Assembly (NCBI GenBank): GCA_018296165.2
Contig: JACKQL020000041.1
Span: forward strand, 1 to 64,000
Origin: Termitomyces sp. T153
Taxonomy: Eukaryota; Basidiomycota; Agaricomycetes; Agaricales; Lyophyllaceae
DNA length: 64,000 nt
Direction: 5' to 3'
Shown: one piece after another, positions 44,801 through 56,206 of the stretch
How the letters are laid out: each line of letters starts with the position of its first letter
Position numbering within the stretch: the stretch's first letter is position 1
The notes under the pieces: model-generated
What the model was told of the DNA's origin: nothing
Seen by the model: only the letters and a program-made list of their open reading frames with translations
The model's database searches: none
Position numbers and translations under genes: made by a program

Positions 44801-45827
44801 ATCGTGCGTTTACTACCGAAAGACCGACACGGGCACCACCATAGCAGCAGTACACGTCGACGATTTTCTATCCATCGCCAGCAGCAAAGCCGAAAACGAA
44901 CGGTTCAAGGCCCAGCTGAGGTCCATATGGACCATATCAGATCTAGGAATTCCCAGATTCGTCGTCGGCATCGCAATCGAGTGGGATCGCGAACGACGCC
45001 TAGTAAAACTATCCCAGACAGCTCTTATCGACAAAATTATATCCCAGTTCGGCCAGTCCAACGCCACGCCACTCACCCTGCCCATGGAGTCGGGCCTGAA
45101 GCTCCGACGCGTCGATAGATCCACCCTCTCACAACACGAGGTTGACGCCCTCGTTAAGACCCCGTACCGATCCCTCGTCGGTTGTCTACTCTATGTTGCT
45201 ATCTCCACCCGGCCGGACATTGCTTACGCCGTCCAGCAACTCACTCAATACGTTGACTGCTACTCCGGCATCCACTGGAGAGCAGCCACACGACTCGTCC
45301 GTTATCTGAAGGGCACGCGAGATCTCAGGCTCGTCCTCGGCGGTGGCGACAGCTCCATCAACCTCACCGGGTTCACCGACTCCGACTGGGCCAACTGCCT
45401 CGACACTCGACGCAGCATCGGCGGTTACGCCTGGAGTCTAGGTTCCGGCGTTGTATCTTGGGCAGCACGCAAACAGAAATCCGTAGCAGCGTCTTCCTGC
45501 GAAGCCGAATACATGGCCGCCTACGAGAGTGCGCAGGAGTGCATTTGGTTACGCGCACTACTTAAGGGTATAGGCTACGATACGACCAGTAAACCTACTC
45601 CCATCCTATGCGACAATAACGCCGCCATCAACCTCTCGGAAGACCCCACCCTCCACGCGCGCGTAAAACACGTTGATATCAAATATCACTTCCTGCGCGA
45701 GCGCGTCCAAGCCGGCGAGATATGTATTCGCTACGTGAACACTAAATTCAACGTTGCCGACCTCTTTACAAAGGCCCTCGCAGCCCCCCTTTTCTTACGC
45801 CTGCGTGGCCTGCTCGGCTTACAGTGA
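41880..45827 (+). CDS. Copia Pol: protease, integrase, reverse transcriptase, RNase H
   Basis: Open from the codon after the gag TGA; the first ATG in frame is at 41940 (1295 residues from there). Just before and across it is a Cys/His knuckle (CCTIC to GHTKEWC) and the family hallmark RPGGGMAGKT. Protease: FYMDSGATVH (Asp173). GAG-pre-integrase zinc finger: WHWRLGHANY to CDVCILGKQ. Integrase core: VWIDLAGPM, YRTGHDGELKS, APYTSEHMGRVERMHRTL. RT: TQIDVKTAFLYG (Asp885) and VHVDDF (Asp974-975). RNase H: FTDSDWAN, SSCEAEYMA, LCDNNAAI, HVDIKYHFLRE. The order PR-IN-RT-RH defines Ty1/copia. In the integrase, the second Asp expected in RTDxxGE is Gly (RTGHDGE), which could disable strand transfer. 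Otherwise all catalytic residues are visible. Confidence 0.96.
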   Translation, partial: ETRHGTHNHDSGFPCCTICYMIGASCRGHTKEWCIRPGGGMAGKTINESKAARQAAQGGGRKGGKPSSNTTPSATTIKNGIAVKGLDGQAYIVDLSHLQKIQLDVTKPTDFAGIADSSPNSTTTEYFEYEGFMVDDAIDPADYEPRASVNWNTHTIPTIPGYETILATTAVLPTHPSDRTRLVSLTEKPFYMDSGATVHISPCASDFIMLQPIPPRAVKGVGGTSIQAIGIGQIRLQVQNQTEIYLENVLYIPTSTVRLISISALTIGMRAIITFSRTGVTILDEDSGTLLATGPLIPGRRLYTLELQSALNEHALTAAQTPVKIDTWHWRLGHANYQVVATMARAGLLPGMPSASLLAQPKCDVCILGKQTKTPVCKVREEGHRAGRRLQIVWIDLAGPMNVQSRTGNKYTMDIVDDYTNMPWAIPLKSKSDAFSALQAWEKARELETGEKVGIYRTGHDGELKSRQMETWLAATGAKREFAAPYTSEHMGRVERMHRTLQGKARTMRLAAKCPESLWDEFYLTATHLHAKTLTKSLNGKTPFELWYKRTPDYSYMREIGCKAFVLIQNQHNPKLNARGIECILIGYALNSKAYRCYDPRTKKVYESYHVRFLERHNGHPISVPIEATPTADPNTTAPTNASEPTSINEVKEVSTNAPFITIDDDEDKPLTAPPPAVAHEPNPPEDAPEAPAPRRSSRMRIPTAKANPDNPLPTRLDLAVEESRAAGDRLRATRAERRMDGAHANRPDIMEGDDNNVPDMANIASLEEIEHLLAVAESLGDPSIDLSDEPRTWKEALNSPYAKEWEAGYRDELDSLKTMGVYKLIPRDQVPVGHKVRKGRPVFKIKRDENGKAVRFKVRVVFKGYEQVYGQDYTRTTSPTARMESWRVLLHLAAAQGWDATQIDVKTAFLYGLLPEEEVQYMMQPEGFEEPGKENWVWCLLRGLYGMKQAGRIWNNTLNSNMISWGFTRLPCESCVYYRKTDTGTTIAAVHVDDFLSIASSKAENERFKAQLRSIWTISDLGIPRFVVGIAIEWDRERRLVKLSQTALIDKIISQFGQSNATPLTLPMESGLKLRRVDRSTLSQHEVDALVKTPYRSLVGCLLYVAISTRPDIAYAVQQLTQYVDCYSGIHWRAATRLVRYLKGTRDLRLVLGGGDSSINLTGFTDSDWANCLDTRRSIGGYAWSLGSGVVSWAARKQKSVAASSCEAEYMAAYESAQECIWLRALLKGIGYDTTSKPTPILCDNNAAINLSEDPTLHARVKHVDIKYHFLRERVQAGEICIRYVNTKFNVADLFTKALAAPLFLRLRGLLGLQ

Positions 45828-45873
45828 AACGCCATGACTATGCGTAAGGAGGAGACACTTCAGGGATCGCGGT

Positions 45874-45882
45874 GAGGAGGAG
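45874..45882 (+). promoter_or_regulatory. Polypurine tract of copia element
   Basis: gaggaggag abuts the right LTR directly, the expected plus-strand primer. Confidence 0.8.
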
Positions 45883-46240
45883 TGTTAGCAAGTTAAGGGT
45901 GCACCGTCGACCCTTCGTATGTCTCCTTTATCTACCTACCTCATTGTCGGCCAACCTTTCCACTAATCACATTCGATATCACACTGTCGGGCCACCGTGT
46001 GGCCCTTTCACCATTGTCCTAAATACGTATATATACTATCGTACATCACCCAACACCCTCAGTCAATTATACGTTGAACTGAGGGTGAGTTGATACCTTG
46101 CCTTTCTACGTATGCCATCGATACTGACATAGCTACCCAGTTATAACTTACTGTCTGTCAGGTAGCTACTCAGTCAATTATACGTTGAACTGAGGTTATA
46201 ACTTACTGTCTGTCAGGTATCGAACTTAGAGGTTCTAACA
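45883..46240 (+). repeat. Right LTR of copia element
   Basis: 358 bp, three transitions different from the left LTR (0.8%), two of them at CpG positions. Followed by the duplication gatac at 46241-46245. Confidence 0.98.
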
Positions 46241-46600
46241 GATACCAGCCTCACCCAATGCATGACACACATTGACATGATGCACCAAGATCACATGATT
46301 ATTTGAAACCCCAAATATCTCTGGGTGAGTTTAAATTCCAAATGCCCACATGCAACAGGCAACCAAAGAGGATATCTGTCAGGCCATCTCTGATGCATGG
46401 AAAGCACAAGAAGATGCAGAGATTGATGGTTAGGCTGATGACATCAACAACAATGCTTCTGTTCAGGTCTGCCCCACAAGGCACAAAGTTCTGCAAGCTG
46501 TTTCCCTGACCAAAAGCTATACCAACAGTATGAAAGATTCATTTGCCCATGCTTTAAATTGTCTGCTGGCCAGCATCTCCAGGAGCCTTTATCAATGGTT

Positions 46601-48027
46601 CCTACACACTGGCTGTCAATGTACTAGCAAACCACACTCCACAGACTCTGAATGTTCATCTGTCAGTGTTCCTATGGTGACTTAGAGCCACCCACTCTCA
46701 CTAAGTCAATTCCTAATACAGATTCCAGATGCTGTGGAATGGCAAGCTTTGATTTTTGTTGCATTTGAAATAACTAATTTTTATGCCTGAGATTAGCTAG
46801 TTTCCTTATACAATATATCTAAGATAGCTAGTGATATGCCAATCTCAACAATGAGATTGGCAGAGGGAAAAAAGCCCAAATGAAGTATATTCTAAAAGAA
46901 TATACAATACAAATAACAACAGCTGAAAGACTGTAACCTGGCAAAGACATTGAAAAGTATAGACATAGAGCATACCTCAGAAAAGTAGAAACTCCCACAT
47001 GAACCAGTGAAAAACAAGCCCAAAGTCAGTTGGAAATGGCCAAGAAGTCAGCCATCAAAATTTGATGGCAAGGTGCAGGGGAAGTGGCAGTATAGCAAGG
47101 CCGAGAATTGATCTTGAATAACAATCTGAGATCTGGTCTACAAACTTGCCCCCCCCTTATTACTAGTGCCCCTCCTTCCACCAACCAACCAATCTCAACC
47201 AACTAATAATGCTGAAGCCCACACAACAAGGACCTGCAGTGAGGAGGAGAGGGCAAAGAAAGAGAAAGAGGCAGACTGGAGATCAGCCTAGACCTCATCA
47301 TGATCAAACTTGAATAGCCAATGCCAAAAATAGGCACGCAGCTGGCAGGACACACCTGTGGCTGCCAAGGCCCAACCATCCAGTACTACTGTGGTGTGTT
47401 GGGAGATGAAATTTTTAGCCAATTTTTTCTGTAGCTCTGTCTCCTGGGCACATAGCCTTCAAACCTCTAGGCAATCTAAATTTACTTATTATCTAGTAGG
47501 TAGTGATTTTTTCAAAGAAATTTATACCATGTTTATACCATGTGAGAGATGTCAGCCCATGACTGAGTCAGAGGTACCAAAAATCCAGGAAGTGAAATTG
47601 TCATCACACCCAGGTCACAGGTCACAAGTCAAGTTCTGGCTCCACTGGGAAGGAATCCTCAAACAATGCTCATCGTCAATGTAATCTCTGCTCACATGAT
47701 GGTATATCTTACAAAAAGTTGAAAAAATATATCGCTGAGGAAGATTACTGTGATATGGATCAGAATATTGGTATAAGGGAGAGTCACATATGGGATCTTG
47801 TGTTTCTCTAACCAAGGTGAAAACCCCATTAAAAGGTCCTGGTCCGCGCCTGGATTGTGAACAATTAAAAGGAGGGAATTTTGAGCATGTCGGACAACGG
47901 CATCCAGTAGCTTCAGGTTTATAATTTTATCACATTTTAATTTGAACCTTGTTCTAAAAGTCTGACCAGGTCATTCTTTGATAACTATTTCAATAAAAGC
48001 TACTTTACTGCATTCCGTCGAGTGAAA
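46601..48027. other. Intergenic, no recognisable gene
   Basis: CpG-poor to about 47830, with short meaningless frames, probably old transposon debris. CpG frequency rises from about 47840 onward, where the MBOAT gene island begins. Confidence 0.4.
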
Positions 48028-48321
48028 TTAGCCCCGAACACTTTGTGAAACTGATTTATTGCTGAGTTTGAGAGGAACCCCTTTAACAAGGCGAAACTTA
48101 CAATTTCGCATCACTAGAAAAACACAATTTTTTATCATTTTGAGCTTTTTTATGACATTTCCCTCGCAGAGCATACTCTGTGATAACCCATAGCTCTGAG
48201 TATCCACCGAGGGGTATGGGTTAAAGACAGAGTCGACTGTATTGTCGTTGTTCGTTTGTCCGCGACTGTAGGCCGGTAACCTAGACCGACGTCCTGGGTT
48301 GCCGAACGAGCCCCCTTCCAT
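48028..48321 (-). CDS. Short hypothetical ORF divergent from the MBOAT gene
   Basis: 97 codons starting MEGGSFGNPGRRSRLPAYSR, in CpG-rich sequence 150 bp upstream of and divergent from the MBOAT gene. The first half (to about residue 55) looks protein-like. The second half (KKLKMIKNCVFLVM) does not, so this may be the first exon of a gene cut off by old insertions, or chance. No family recognised. Confidence 0.25.
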   Translation of the reverse strand: MEGGSFGNPGRRSRLPAYSRGQTNNDNTVDSVFNPYPSVDTQSYGLSQSMLCEGNVIKKLKMIKNCVFLVMRNCKFRLVKGVPLKLSNKSVSQSVRG

Positions 48322-48470
48322 AATGAATATTCTTCATATTAATATCCTTCAGGGGTTGTCATCTCCCGCCTTCTTGCTGATGTTCTCACGCAAAATTTCG
48401 ACAAGTGGTTCGACCCTTTCACTATCGTTTTTACCACTGGTCATTACCATCATAGCTTCACGTTGATACC

Positions 48471-49784
48471 ATGTCTACCAGAGAGACACGACCACCTTTT
48501 CCTTTCGTTACGTTCCTTCTGGTTCCAGATATTCTCTTGGCGCTCGCTCTAGCCTTAGACTTGCCGAAACGAACACGTGTCGCCTTCTTCGTCGTGTTTG
48601 CTCTCGTGTGTTACCAAGGCCTTCAATATACGACGGGAGATAAAATGCAGGACTATTCAATGGGCTCAACGATTGGTGGCCAGTTCTTTACAGCCCTGCA
48701 CCTTCTCCTTCTGGCTGAGCCGATTCGACATTATCGTCACTTCTCTGACCACGATGATCCCAGCACACGCTCACTATTCAAAAAAGTGTATTGGACAGCA
48801 TGTATCATACATTCGCCTCGTGGCATTGGTTGGAATTATCAAGTCTGTTTTCGTCTTTATTCTTCTGCTTCGTCTCTCTCACCGCTGGATGGGCAGACAC
48901 CCTATGTTCCCGACCGGCCCACCATACAACGAGGCTTCTTTATCGTTACACGTACTATACGTGCAGTGGCATGTCTTTTAATCATGGATGCTGCACAGGT
49001 CTTCATTCACACCAATCCATTGTTTTCTGGCTCGACAACAGGAAAGGCGTCAATTGCGTCTCAAGGAATTTTGTACCGCTGCTTGAACATCATGTGTTGG
49101 ATGTCGACGCCCCATGCAGGCGTACGGATGCAGTACTATCAGATCAGTGCATTCAGTGTGGCCCTGGGCTTCTCAACACCAGCTGACTGGCCTGATCCCT
49201 TCGGGGACTGGAGTGCAGCCTATACTGTGCGGAATTTATGGGGGTTCGCTCATAATTTCTCAGACTTTATATATGCTCATTGACCCATATCTGCCAGTCG
49301 AACGTGGCACCAGATGATGAGACGAGTATGTTTTCCCTATGTTGTAAAAAACCCCTTGCTCAACATTATATAGTATCTCTCGGAAATTGGGAAAACGGTG
49401 ACCCAATTTGTCGGTTTTAAAAAAGGATCACTATTCTCGTCGTATACCCAGTTACTCGTCGGATTTATTGTTTCTGGGATGATGCATTCATTTGGGGATG
49501 CAATGGTAGGATGGAAACATCTTGGTGCCTCTTTTCCATTTTTTGTCGTGCAGGTCTTGGGCATCATTGCAGAGGATACTGTAATTGGCATTGCGTCTCG
49601 GTTGGGCAAAAGACCACCAAAAGAAATATCCCGTACCCTTGGATATGTCTGGGTCTTTTCTTGGTCCATGATCTCTTTTCCATTGTATATTGATTGGGCT
49701 GTGGCAGCTGGTTTAGGTAGTTGCAAGATCTTACCTTTTTCGCCGATCCGTACCATGCTAGGTCTTTTTGAGAAGAGCCTCTAG
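48471..49784 (+). CDS. MBOAT / wax-synthase-like O-acyltransferase
   Basis: Host gene with proposed exons 48471-48842, 48897-49243, 49298-49325 and 49374-49784; all introns are GT-AG and 48-54 bp. The spliced product is 385 residues. Seven or more hydrophobic segments mark an integral membrane protein. Family marks are KMQDYSMGSTIGGQFF and HSPRGIGWNYQ near the N-terminal third, RTWHQMMRR across the two small introns, and the conserved histidine in GMMHSFGDAMVGW near the C-terminus, the presumed catalytic residue. Members transfer acyl groups to hydroxyls of fatty alcohols, sterols or terpenoids at the endoplasmic reticulum; the substrate here cannot be told. Intron 1 (54 bp) keeps the frame open if retained. 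The gene sits in a CpG-rich island between transposon fields and looks functional. Confidence 0.88.
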
Positions 49785-50720
49785 ATTGATTATTACACAT
49801 TGTTGGACTATTTGATATATTAATACTTCCTCTTTCCCCAGCCTCAGTGACAGCTGTACTTAGCGTCCAGCGTGTACTTACACAATGCTCTTAACCTTCT
49901 TTTTTGTGTGTTGACCTAGATACCCAATACAGTGAGACTTAATTCTTCTTGGTGTTTATGTGGTTTAAGATATTGATTGTCTCTATTGCTCAGTATCTTA
50001 GGTATATTTGTGCAGCTATTGGAATCAATGACAACATGTTATTGCACTAAACCTTCTCTATTGATTGGGCTTCCTATAACTATTGATATGATTCTTGTTA
50101 CTTCTAGTACCGGTCAATGTTCAGGGTCCAAAGCAACAGTCCTGGCAACTTCTCTGTGATGATTAATCTTGAGTTTCTTGTATATGCTTCTAGGCACCAA
50201 AGGGGAAAACAGTGAAGCTAAAAAAGTGAACATAAACAGTGTAGTTAGGTTGTGTAGACATACCCGTGGGAAAACAAAACATCAACCATGTACCCCCTTG
50301 TAACACAGTATCAACATGTGGAAGTGTCAGCATCATCTAACAACCACCAGGTGATGAGATGTGTATGGAATGGAAAGTACTGAGAGTCTGAGTCAGAGTC
50401 TTTGCTATCCTCACCTAGTCATCACTTGGATAATCTATAGCCAAGGGGGCGTCATGTGCACAATATGGCATATCAGGTTGGGTAGGTAGGTCAAGGCCTT
50501 GACTCCTTAATTTTTTTTGGAGGGTGATGGTACCCATCCAAAAAAGGAAATTGTTTGTCAAGAGTCGGGCATCAAAGTTCAATTTCAGGGTTATTCTTTC
50601 CTCCAAACCAGCCACTGAAAGTTCAAGAATCCAGTAAGTAATATTTCCAACTCCATTTCTGCTTACATCAATGTGCTAATCCTCACTAAACTTAATCAGT
50701 CAGAAATTGATGAATAAAAC
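49785..50720. other. Downstream of MBOAT, no gene seen
   Basis: AT-rich with few CpG; the short frames show no family resemblance. The MBOAT transcript end lies in the first part. Confidence 0.35.
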
Positions 50721-52369
50721 TTGGTTGTCAACACAGATAATCATGTACTCTGTCCATACTGCAATACACATATTAACATTGGAAAGTCTGGTCTCACAAA
50801 CTGGCAAAAAGTGCAAAAAGGAAGCAAGGAATGTGCAAACATGAAAAAATGGAACACTGCTCAGTCTATCAAAAAGTACATCTGTCCTTTTGCAGCACCT
50901 GCCATGTGGAAGTTTAATTTGAGTTAACAAATGTGGTGGTGGAAAATGACAGCAAGAATGAGGGCTTGGTTTGAAACTAGCCAGTGATATAATTACTATA
51001 TTTGGAAGAGTAGTCAGCAGATAGGTAGGTTGAGCCAAGATGTCCTTAGAAAAATTTGACCTGATATGTGTTATTGTAATTTCATACCCTTCCTCCTTGT
51101 CTATAGCCCTCACAGAAACAGCCTCCTGCATAGCACACATAGAAGGAGATGTGCCAGACACGAAAGATGTGCCAAATGTGACATTAATTACAGCATTGGG
51201 CATACCTGCTATCCCTTGATACAATGTGTTCTGGGCTCCTTTGTCAATATCAAGGATCTTCCAGCTATTCAAAGCTAAACCCAATATTTGCTTCCCATTC
51301 TGTTCTTTACAGCAGATAGTCCTATGTGGAATCAAGAGAATCTTCTGTAAAGCAGAAGATTTAGGGTCTATGGGTGGTTGTATGCTCACCAAATCCAGAT
51401 GATGCAGAACTACTACGCATGCAAATTGCACACTGTGCTATGGCACATGCTCAAATTCCTTGTATAAATAATAGCCATCAATTCAGCTGTATTTTGGCTT
51501 GTAGAAATTCCAGATGAGTACCACCAGCCACCAAGATGCATATGAATCTATTGGGAATGCATGTCATACTGTCTTATTCCAGTATCACAGTGTAGACTTC
51601 TCTGCTGCACCATTTCTCCATCTGAGGGGGCCTCCTCATCCAAGTTGATGTTGTTGCCAATTCAGACAACAGGTTGTTTGCCTTGTGTTCCATGCAATGA
51701 TCAGGTTCTATCCATGTACTCCAATAATCTCAAGCAGTGGTTTTTTTTCATGGTCAACTGGTGGATAGAAGGGCAGCACTACAGCATTTTTGCCTGTTGG
51801 AACTCCAGCCTTGAATTATACAGGCTGAAGTAGAAATTTGTCCACCTATTTGGATTGTTTCTCCTCACACTATGACATGTGAATCAACAAGTCAAGGTTC
51901 CATATTTGGGTCTCCACTAGTACAGCAACATTCTCTGCACTTGACCACATTGCAGATGCTCCTACCTCCTCTATATGAGTGGCTAATAGCCAGAAGGATG
52001 ATTCCTCCAGCTTTCTCTGGACTGCCTGCACAACTTGCAGACAGACTCTTTATCTCTGTGGCTCTCTTGGCTCTTTTGGGTGTACTTACTTCATACTTCA
52101 TGGAGCAATTGAAGCTTTTGATTTGGTTCTACTGCTGTTTTTGCAGTAATACAATCTTATCCAGTTGGTTCAACACCACCACCTGCAATAATGGAACCTA
52201 CAGTCACTCAATCTTTGGGGGCCAATCTCTGCCACACAACTTCTCCACTTTTGGCTCCTCACTGAGGGCTTGCTCCATTTTCAGTAGCCTTTGCCCTCCC
52301 TTTCTCTACTGCAGTCAGCTAGGCAGGAATCTCTCCTATTTTTGTGGCCTGAGGGCATCACCTGAGTAG
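50721..52369 (+). pseudogene. Decayed sequence with zinc-finger-like fragment, unclassified
   Basis: The plus-strand frame 50721-50927 contains HVLCPYCNTHINIGKSGL followed by KGSKECA, a CxxC plus downstream Cys arrangement like the N-terminal zinc fingers of some fungal transposon-linked proteins. Downstream, long but broken frames occur on both strands (51431-50700 minus, 51872-52369 plus), so strand and limits are uncertain. CpG-depleted; probably a dead transposon. Confidence 0.25.
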
Positions 52370-53702
52370 AGGGCCCAGGAAACTAGGCCATTGATGACAT
52401 CCATTGCTGCCTAGCCACTGTGCAGGGGACACAAGAACTAGCAGTTTTGCAAGTAGACTATGAATGGACTATAAGAAATGAGGGCACAAGTTGAGCAAGG
52501 TCTCAGAAAGCCTGCTAGATATAATGAGTGCTAAGTTACTAGCACACAGTCAGTAGAGCGGTTGGTAACAAAAGGGAGAGGGGAAATCCATGGATAAACC
52601 CAACTAGAGTGAAACCAAAGTTACCAGACAGAGGTCACTAGCAAAACTGGATAAGAGAGAGGCACTAGGGATAGCAAAGGGATGTTAGGAAAAGAGGACA
52701 ATAACTAAACAAAACTAGCCATAGGTGCTAGCACTAAACATAGACTTGACAAGATAGTACCCTAAGGTGGTACTGGCAAAACAAGATGACAAGGATATTA
52801 ACTCAACAGAGAGAACACTAGAGCAAAAAAAGAAGCTCTAAAGCTGCAACACTTAGATCTGAAGTCTGGGGCTGATAACAAGGTATGATTCTTCAATGGT
52901 TGTATAGAAAACATGACAGTATTCATAGTCAGTAAGGTAATTAAAATAAAAGGGGCCAAAGATGGGGAACTTGTTGCTAGTGACATAGGGAAGTCAGGAG
53001 GAATAGCTTGTGAAAGTCAATAACCCAAGTTGTAGCTAAATGTGACACCTGGAATAACAGTCAGTATGCCAGTTGCTAGAGTGTTGTACAGAAAGAAAAT
53101 AAAACTCAATCAAGAAATAATAAAACTTTGTCAATAATACCAAGAAAGGGAATCTGATCAGTGACTTTGCTAGGAGGTTGCTAGAGGTTGCTAGGCTCCA
53201 GAAATGGGAAGTCATCTGACAGGCTGGGGTCTAGACTGCACATGACAAAGTCATGTGACTATCACATCATGTAGAAACCAGAGATTTTGGAAGTTGCCAA
53301 AATACAGGAAAAGACAGAAATTGGTACTCAGCAAGAATAGGGTCTTATCATCCTCCCCTGGACTGGAATTGTGACTCTCCCCAGTCAACCATTAAGGTCC
53401 TGTGATTTGCTAGCTGGTCCATGCACCAATTTTGAAGGTTTAAATAGTTGGCCTGGGAGTGGTGCAGTGGAGAGAGAATGTTGCAAGTTGTATGCTTACT
53501 TCACTAGTGAACCATGGGCAGCACCCTATGCCAAGAACTTTGTAAGTTAACAGGCTCCAACACCATCACTGAAATATGAAATAGAGGACCTGTTTGAGGA
53601 GGAAATGATAGCAAGTCACTTGGGGCATTATTAGGCCTAGTGATGTCATTAAGTCTCTTCTCAGCTGATTAGTATCCTGACTCCTAATAAGTTATTTTGG
53701 TT
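52370..53702. other. No recognisable gene
   Basis: Purine-biased, CpG-free sequence with many stops in all frames. Probably old transposon remains. Confidence 0.35.
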
Positions 53703-54812
53703 TCAGCATCCACTTTGTGAATTGGAGGTCACAAGGGCATTACAAAGTGGGAAGAAGGTAAGGTATGTGGCTGAGGAGGACAGGGATGAGGCTGAGGAAG
53801 AGGCTGGCAACATTGCTAAGAGTTCACTGACATTGCCAAGACAAGCTAAGGGCTCAGGCAAGGAGAAGAGAAAGAGGAAGGTCATTGAATCAGAGGTAAG
53901 TTCTCCTTTTGTTACCAGCAGTTCCATTGCTAACCTAGCATTCAGGATTCTGGAGATAGCAGTGACATTGTTGCAAGTCTGGTGGCATTGCCCAAGAAGT
54001 TCAAGGACTTGAAGAAGAACAAGAGTAAGAGCAAGACAGCAGAAAAACATAGGAAAACAATGAAATTAGTGCTTAGCAAGAATAGGGTCCTATCACCACT
54101 CAAGTTTTGGCTTTGGGATTGGTCTGTCCCAAATTCTCTGCTCCCTGAAGTCAGGAGGATCATTTTGGGTCCTCTTCCCCAACTGCTGTGATACCTCCAC
54201 CTTTGGAGGTGCCTGTTCAGCCAGTTTTGGCACTTTTGAGGGTTGTGGTACCCTCCATTCTTCCTCTTGAAGAGTACCATGATACTCTTCCTCCAATACC
54301 AACAGAGATGAGTGATCATTGGGCATACTATTAGTCATCCAAGCCTGGTCCTCATCCTCTGCATCCTCCACAGGAGACTGCACTGTAGCCAACAACAAAG
54401 TTTGCCCAGACCTGCTCTTTAATTGCACTTCAAATGGTGCACTGCAGTTTTAATACTGTTTTTGTAGGCTTTTGCTTCTAGAACAAATTTCTTAATGGTA
54501 TTCACTTCAGGAGTGAGCCCACCATTGCATATCAATGCAACAAGCATGTCAGAGGGTAGTCCCTACAAAAATTGCACACAAGGTGTGAATTTGTCTGGAA
54601 ATACAGCCATATCATGAGCATGGTCCAGCAGGGCATCATAGAAGCCCTGGGAGAATGGTGGGTGAAACATTACAACAACCCCATATGCCCAGATCTGAGT
54701 ACAATACTGGGATGTGGAGCAATTGTGATGAGATCACATGAAGGAAAGATGCTGAGTGGCAAGTTCTGGCTACTCAAACTCCTAATATCAAAGGCATCAA
54801 CTACAATCTAGG
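53703..54812 (+). pseudogene. Lys/Glu-rich decayed coding sequence, unclassified
   Basis: Plus-strand fragments: 53722-54012 is highly charged (EEDRDEAEEEAGN, GSGKEKRKRKV). 53982-54191 continues with KFKDLKKNKSKSKTAEKHRK. 54572-54811 has a different, globular character (FVWKYSHIMSMVQQGIIEAL). Charged spacers like these occur in basidiomycete gag-like and captured ORFs. No known domain is visible. Confidence 0.25.
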
Positions 54813-55900
54813 CCCTAAAATGCAAGCATGTAATAGGAGGTAATAAGAATACAGGTGCTGGAAAGTCTGGAAAGGAGGGTAGATGCAAGGCTGCAACTGG
54901 ACTGCACCCTCACTGCTGAACACTGCTTTGGTTGAAGGTCAGTAAAACCAAGAACAGTCGTAGAGATTGCAAAAGTCTACTAAAAACAAAGGAAACTCAT
55001 AAAGGGACTGGTATAGCCAAGCTAAGGTTGTAGTGAATATTAACTGCCTGAATGGCCCCCAGGAAGAAGGATAACAGGGACCTGTAGTGGCAGTCAGTCC
55101 TACACTATTCCCAACAGAGAACCTGCATAAAGCATTTCCCCAGAGTAGATTCCTTCACATCAGTAAGAAATGACATTCTTATGCCTCAGTGGGCCGAATG
55201 GCCTAACCCCTGAAAGGAGCTGAGTTGTTAGGCACCAAATGATACCTAACAAGGTAATGCTCCTCCAGAAGAAGGATTCTACACTACTTGTCCTGAACTC
55301 TATAACAATTAACCCATCCTATACCCAATTAATCTTAACCTGGCCCTAACTAACCAAGTCTTATTTGAGTCCATCAACAAGTATCCAGTTAGTATATCAT
55401 CACCTAGATCACAATGTTCCTTTGTGACAAAAACAAGGATGTTGAGCTTGTGCCACAGAACCCACTACAGAGTAACAGGAATCTGGAAGTCAGAACATAA
55501 AAAACCAGAGCACTTTTTTGAAACTGCAGAGCCTCCTACTTGTCATGGCACACATGTGACCCTCATGCATACTTGTACAGTTTCCTGTAGATAGAGTTCC
55601 TTAGCTTGAGTCATTTCATTCAAAAGTGTGTATTCTATGCAAAACCAGTACAGACACAAAATAGATTTTGTTTACTCACTCTTTGGCATGTTGCATTGTG
55701 AGTCACTCTCAATAGTGTTAGACTACTTGTCACTGAGACCTTGAGTTGATTACAAAGTTTCACAGAAATTGATCAACTATTTTAGTTGGCCTATAGAAAT
55801 TTAACCATTTCTCAATTACTGTTCCAGATACAAGCTGCCCTCATGTGTCTGACTAGGGAGGCTTTTTTTGTGCAGGCCAAAGGCAAGTGGCCAATCAGCA
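54813..55900. other. No recognisable gene
   Basis: CpG-poor and AT-rich, with stops in all frames. CpG returns abruptly near 55905, where the P450 island starts. Confidence 0.35.
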
Positions 55901-56206
55901 TGTGACGAATTCTAAAAATAAGAATAGGGCAGATTTCGAAGAATTCCCACACATACATTCAAAGAACAAGAACCTCAATCTATTCTATACCTGGAACTCG
56001 TCCTGACTCGTCTACGTGATCGGATATTTAAAAATATAAGTGCAAGGAAAAGACCGGACTGAATATTGGGAGAAGACCTTGTGGAGCAAGGTAATACATA
56101 TGACTCCAAGCATCTAGCTAGAAATCTCCTGCTGCAGTATGACGATGTTTCAAGGCAAAACTGGCAAAGATGGTTGACTGGTTTATTTGCTGCAACGCAT
56201 AATAAC

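Larger units (their letters stand above)
40566..46240 (+). mobile_element. Ty1/copia retrotransposon, nearly intact
   Basis: 5675 bp with 358-bp LTRs at both ends (three differences), a 5-bp target duplication, a primer-site candidate, gag and pol in one frame order (protease, integrase, RT, RNase H) and a polypurine tract. It is rich in CpG, unlike its surroundings, so it arrived recently. The only clear break is one TGA between gag and pol. A suspect substitution lies in the integrase DDE motif. Confidence 0.97.
39172..46600 (-). pseudogene. Decayed unknown gene split by the copia element
   Basis: Minus-strand frames at about 46600-46246 and 40560-39172 flank the copia insertion and run on from one to the other once the element and one gatac copy are removed. 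Readable fragments include VSQIVHISRLLDDFLPDGQ and IDETLGIRHHSLACADTQ (40555-40352), then LEDLKLVEGAEDN, VCSLQIDADGKGCSLVLWC, and EDSIQRNLEGIGIVVQCSKC (39495-39172), the last with a CSKC cysteine pair. Many stops and frameshifts. I do not recognise the family; it may be another transposon gene or a host gene caught beside the Helitron. Confidence 0.35.

Noticed and set aside
50700..51431. 243-codon minus-strand frame as a real gene
   Set aside because: Overlaps the zinc-finger-like fragment on the other strand, lies in CpG-depleted debris and shows no recognisable domain.
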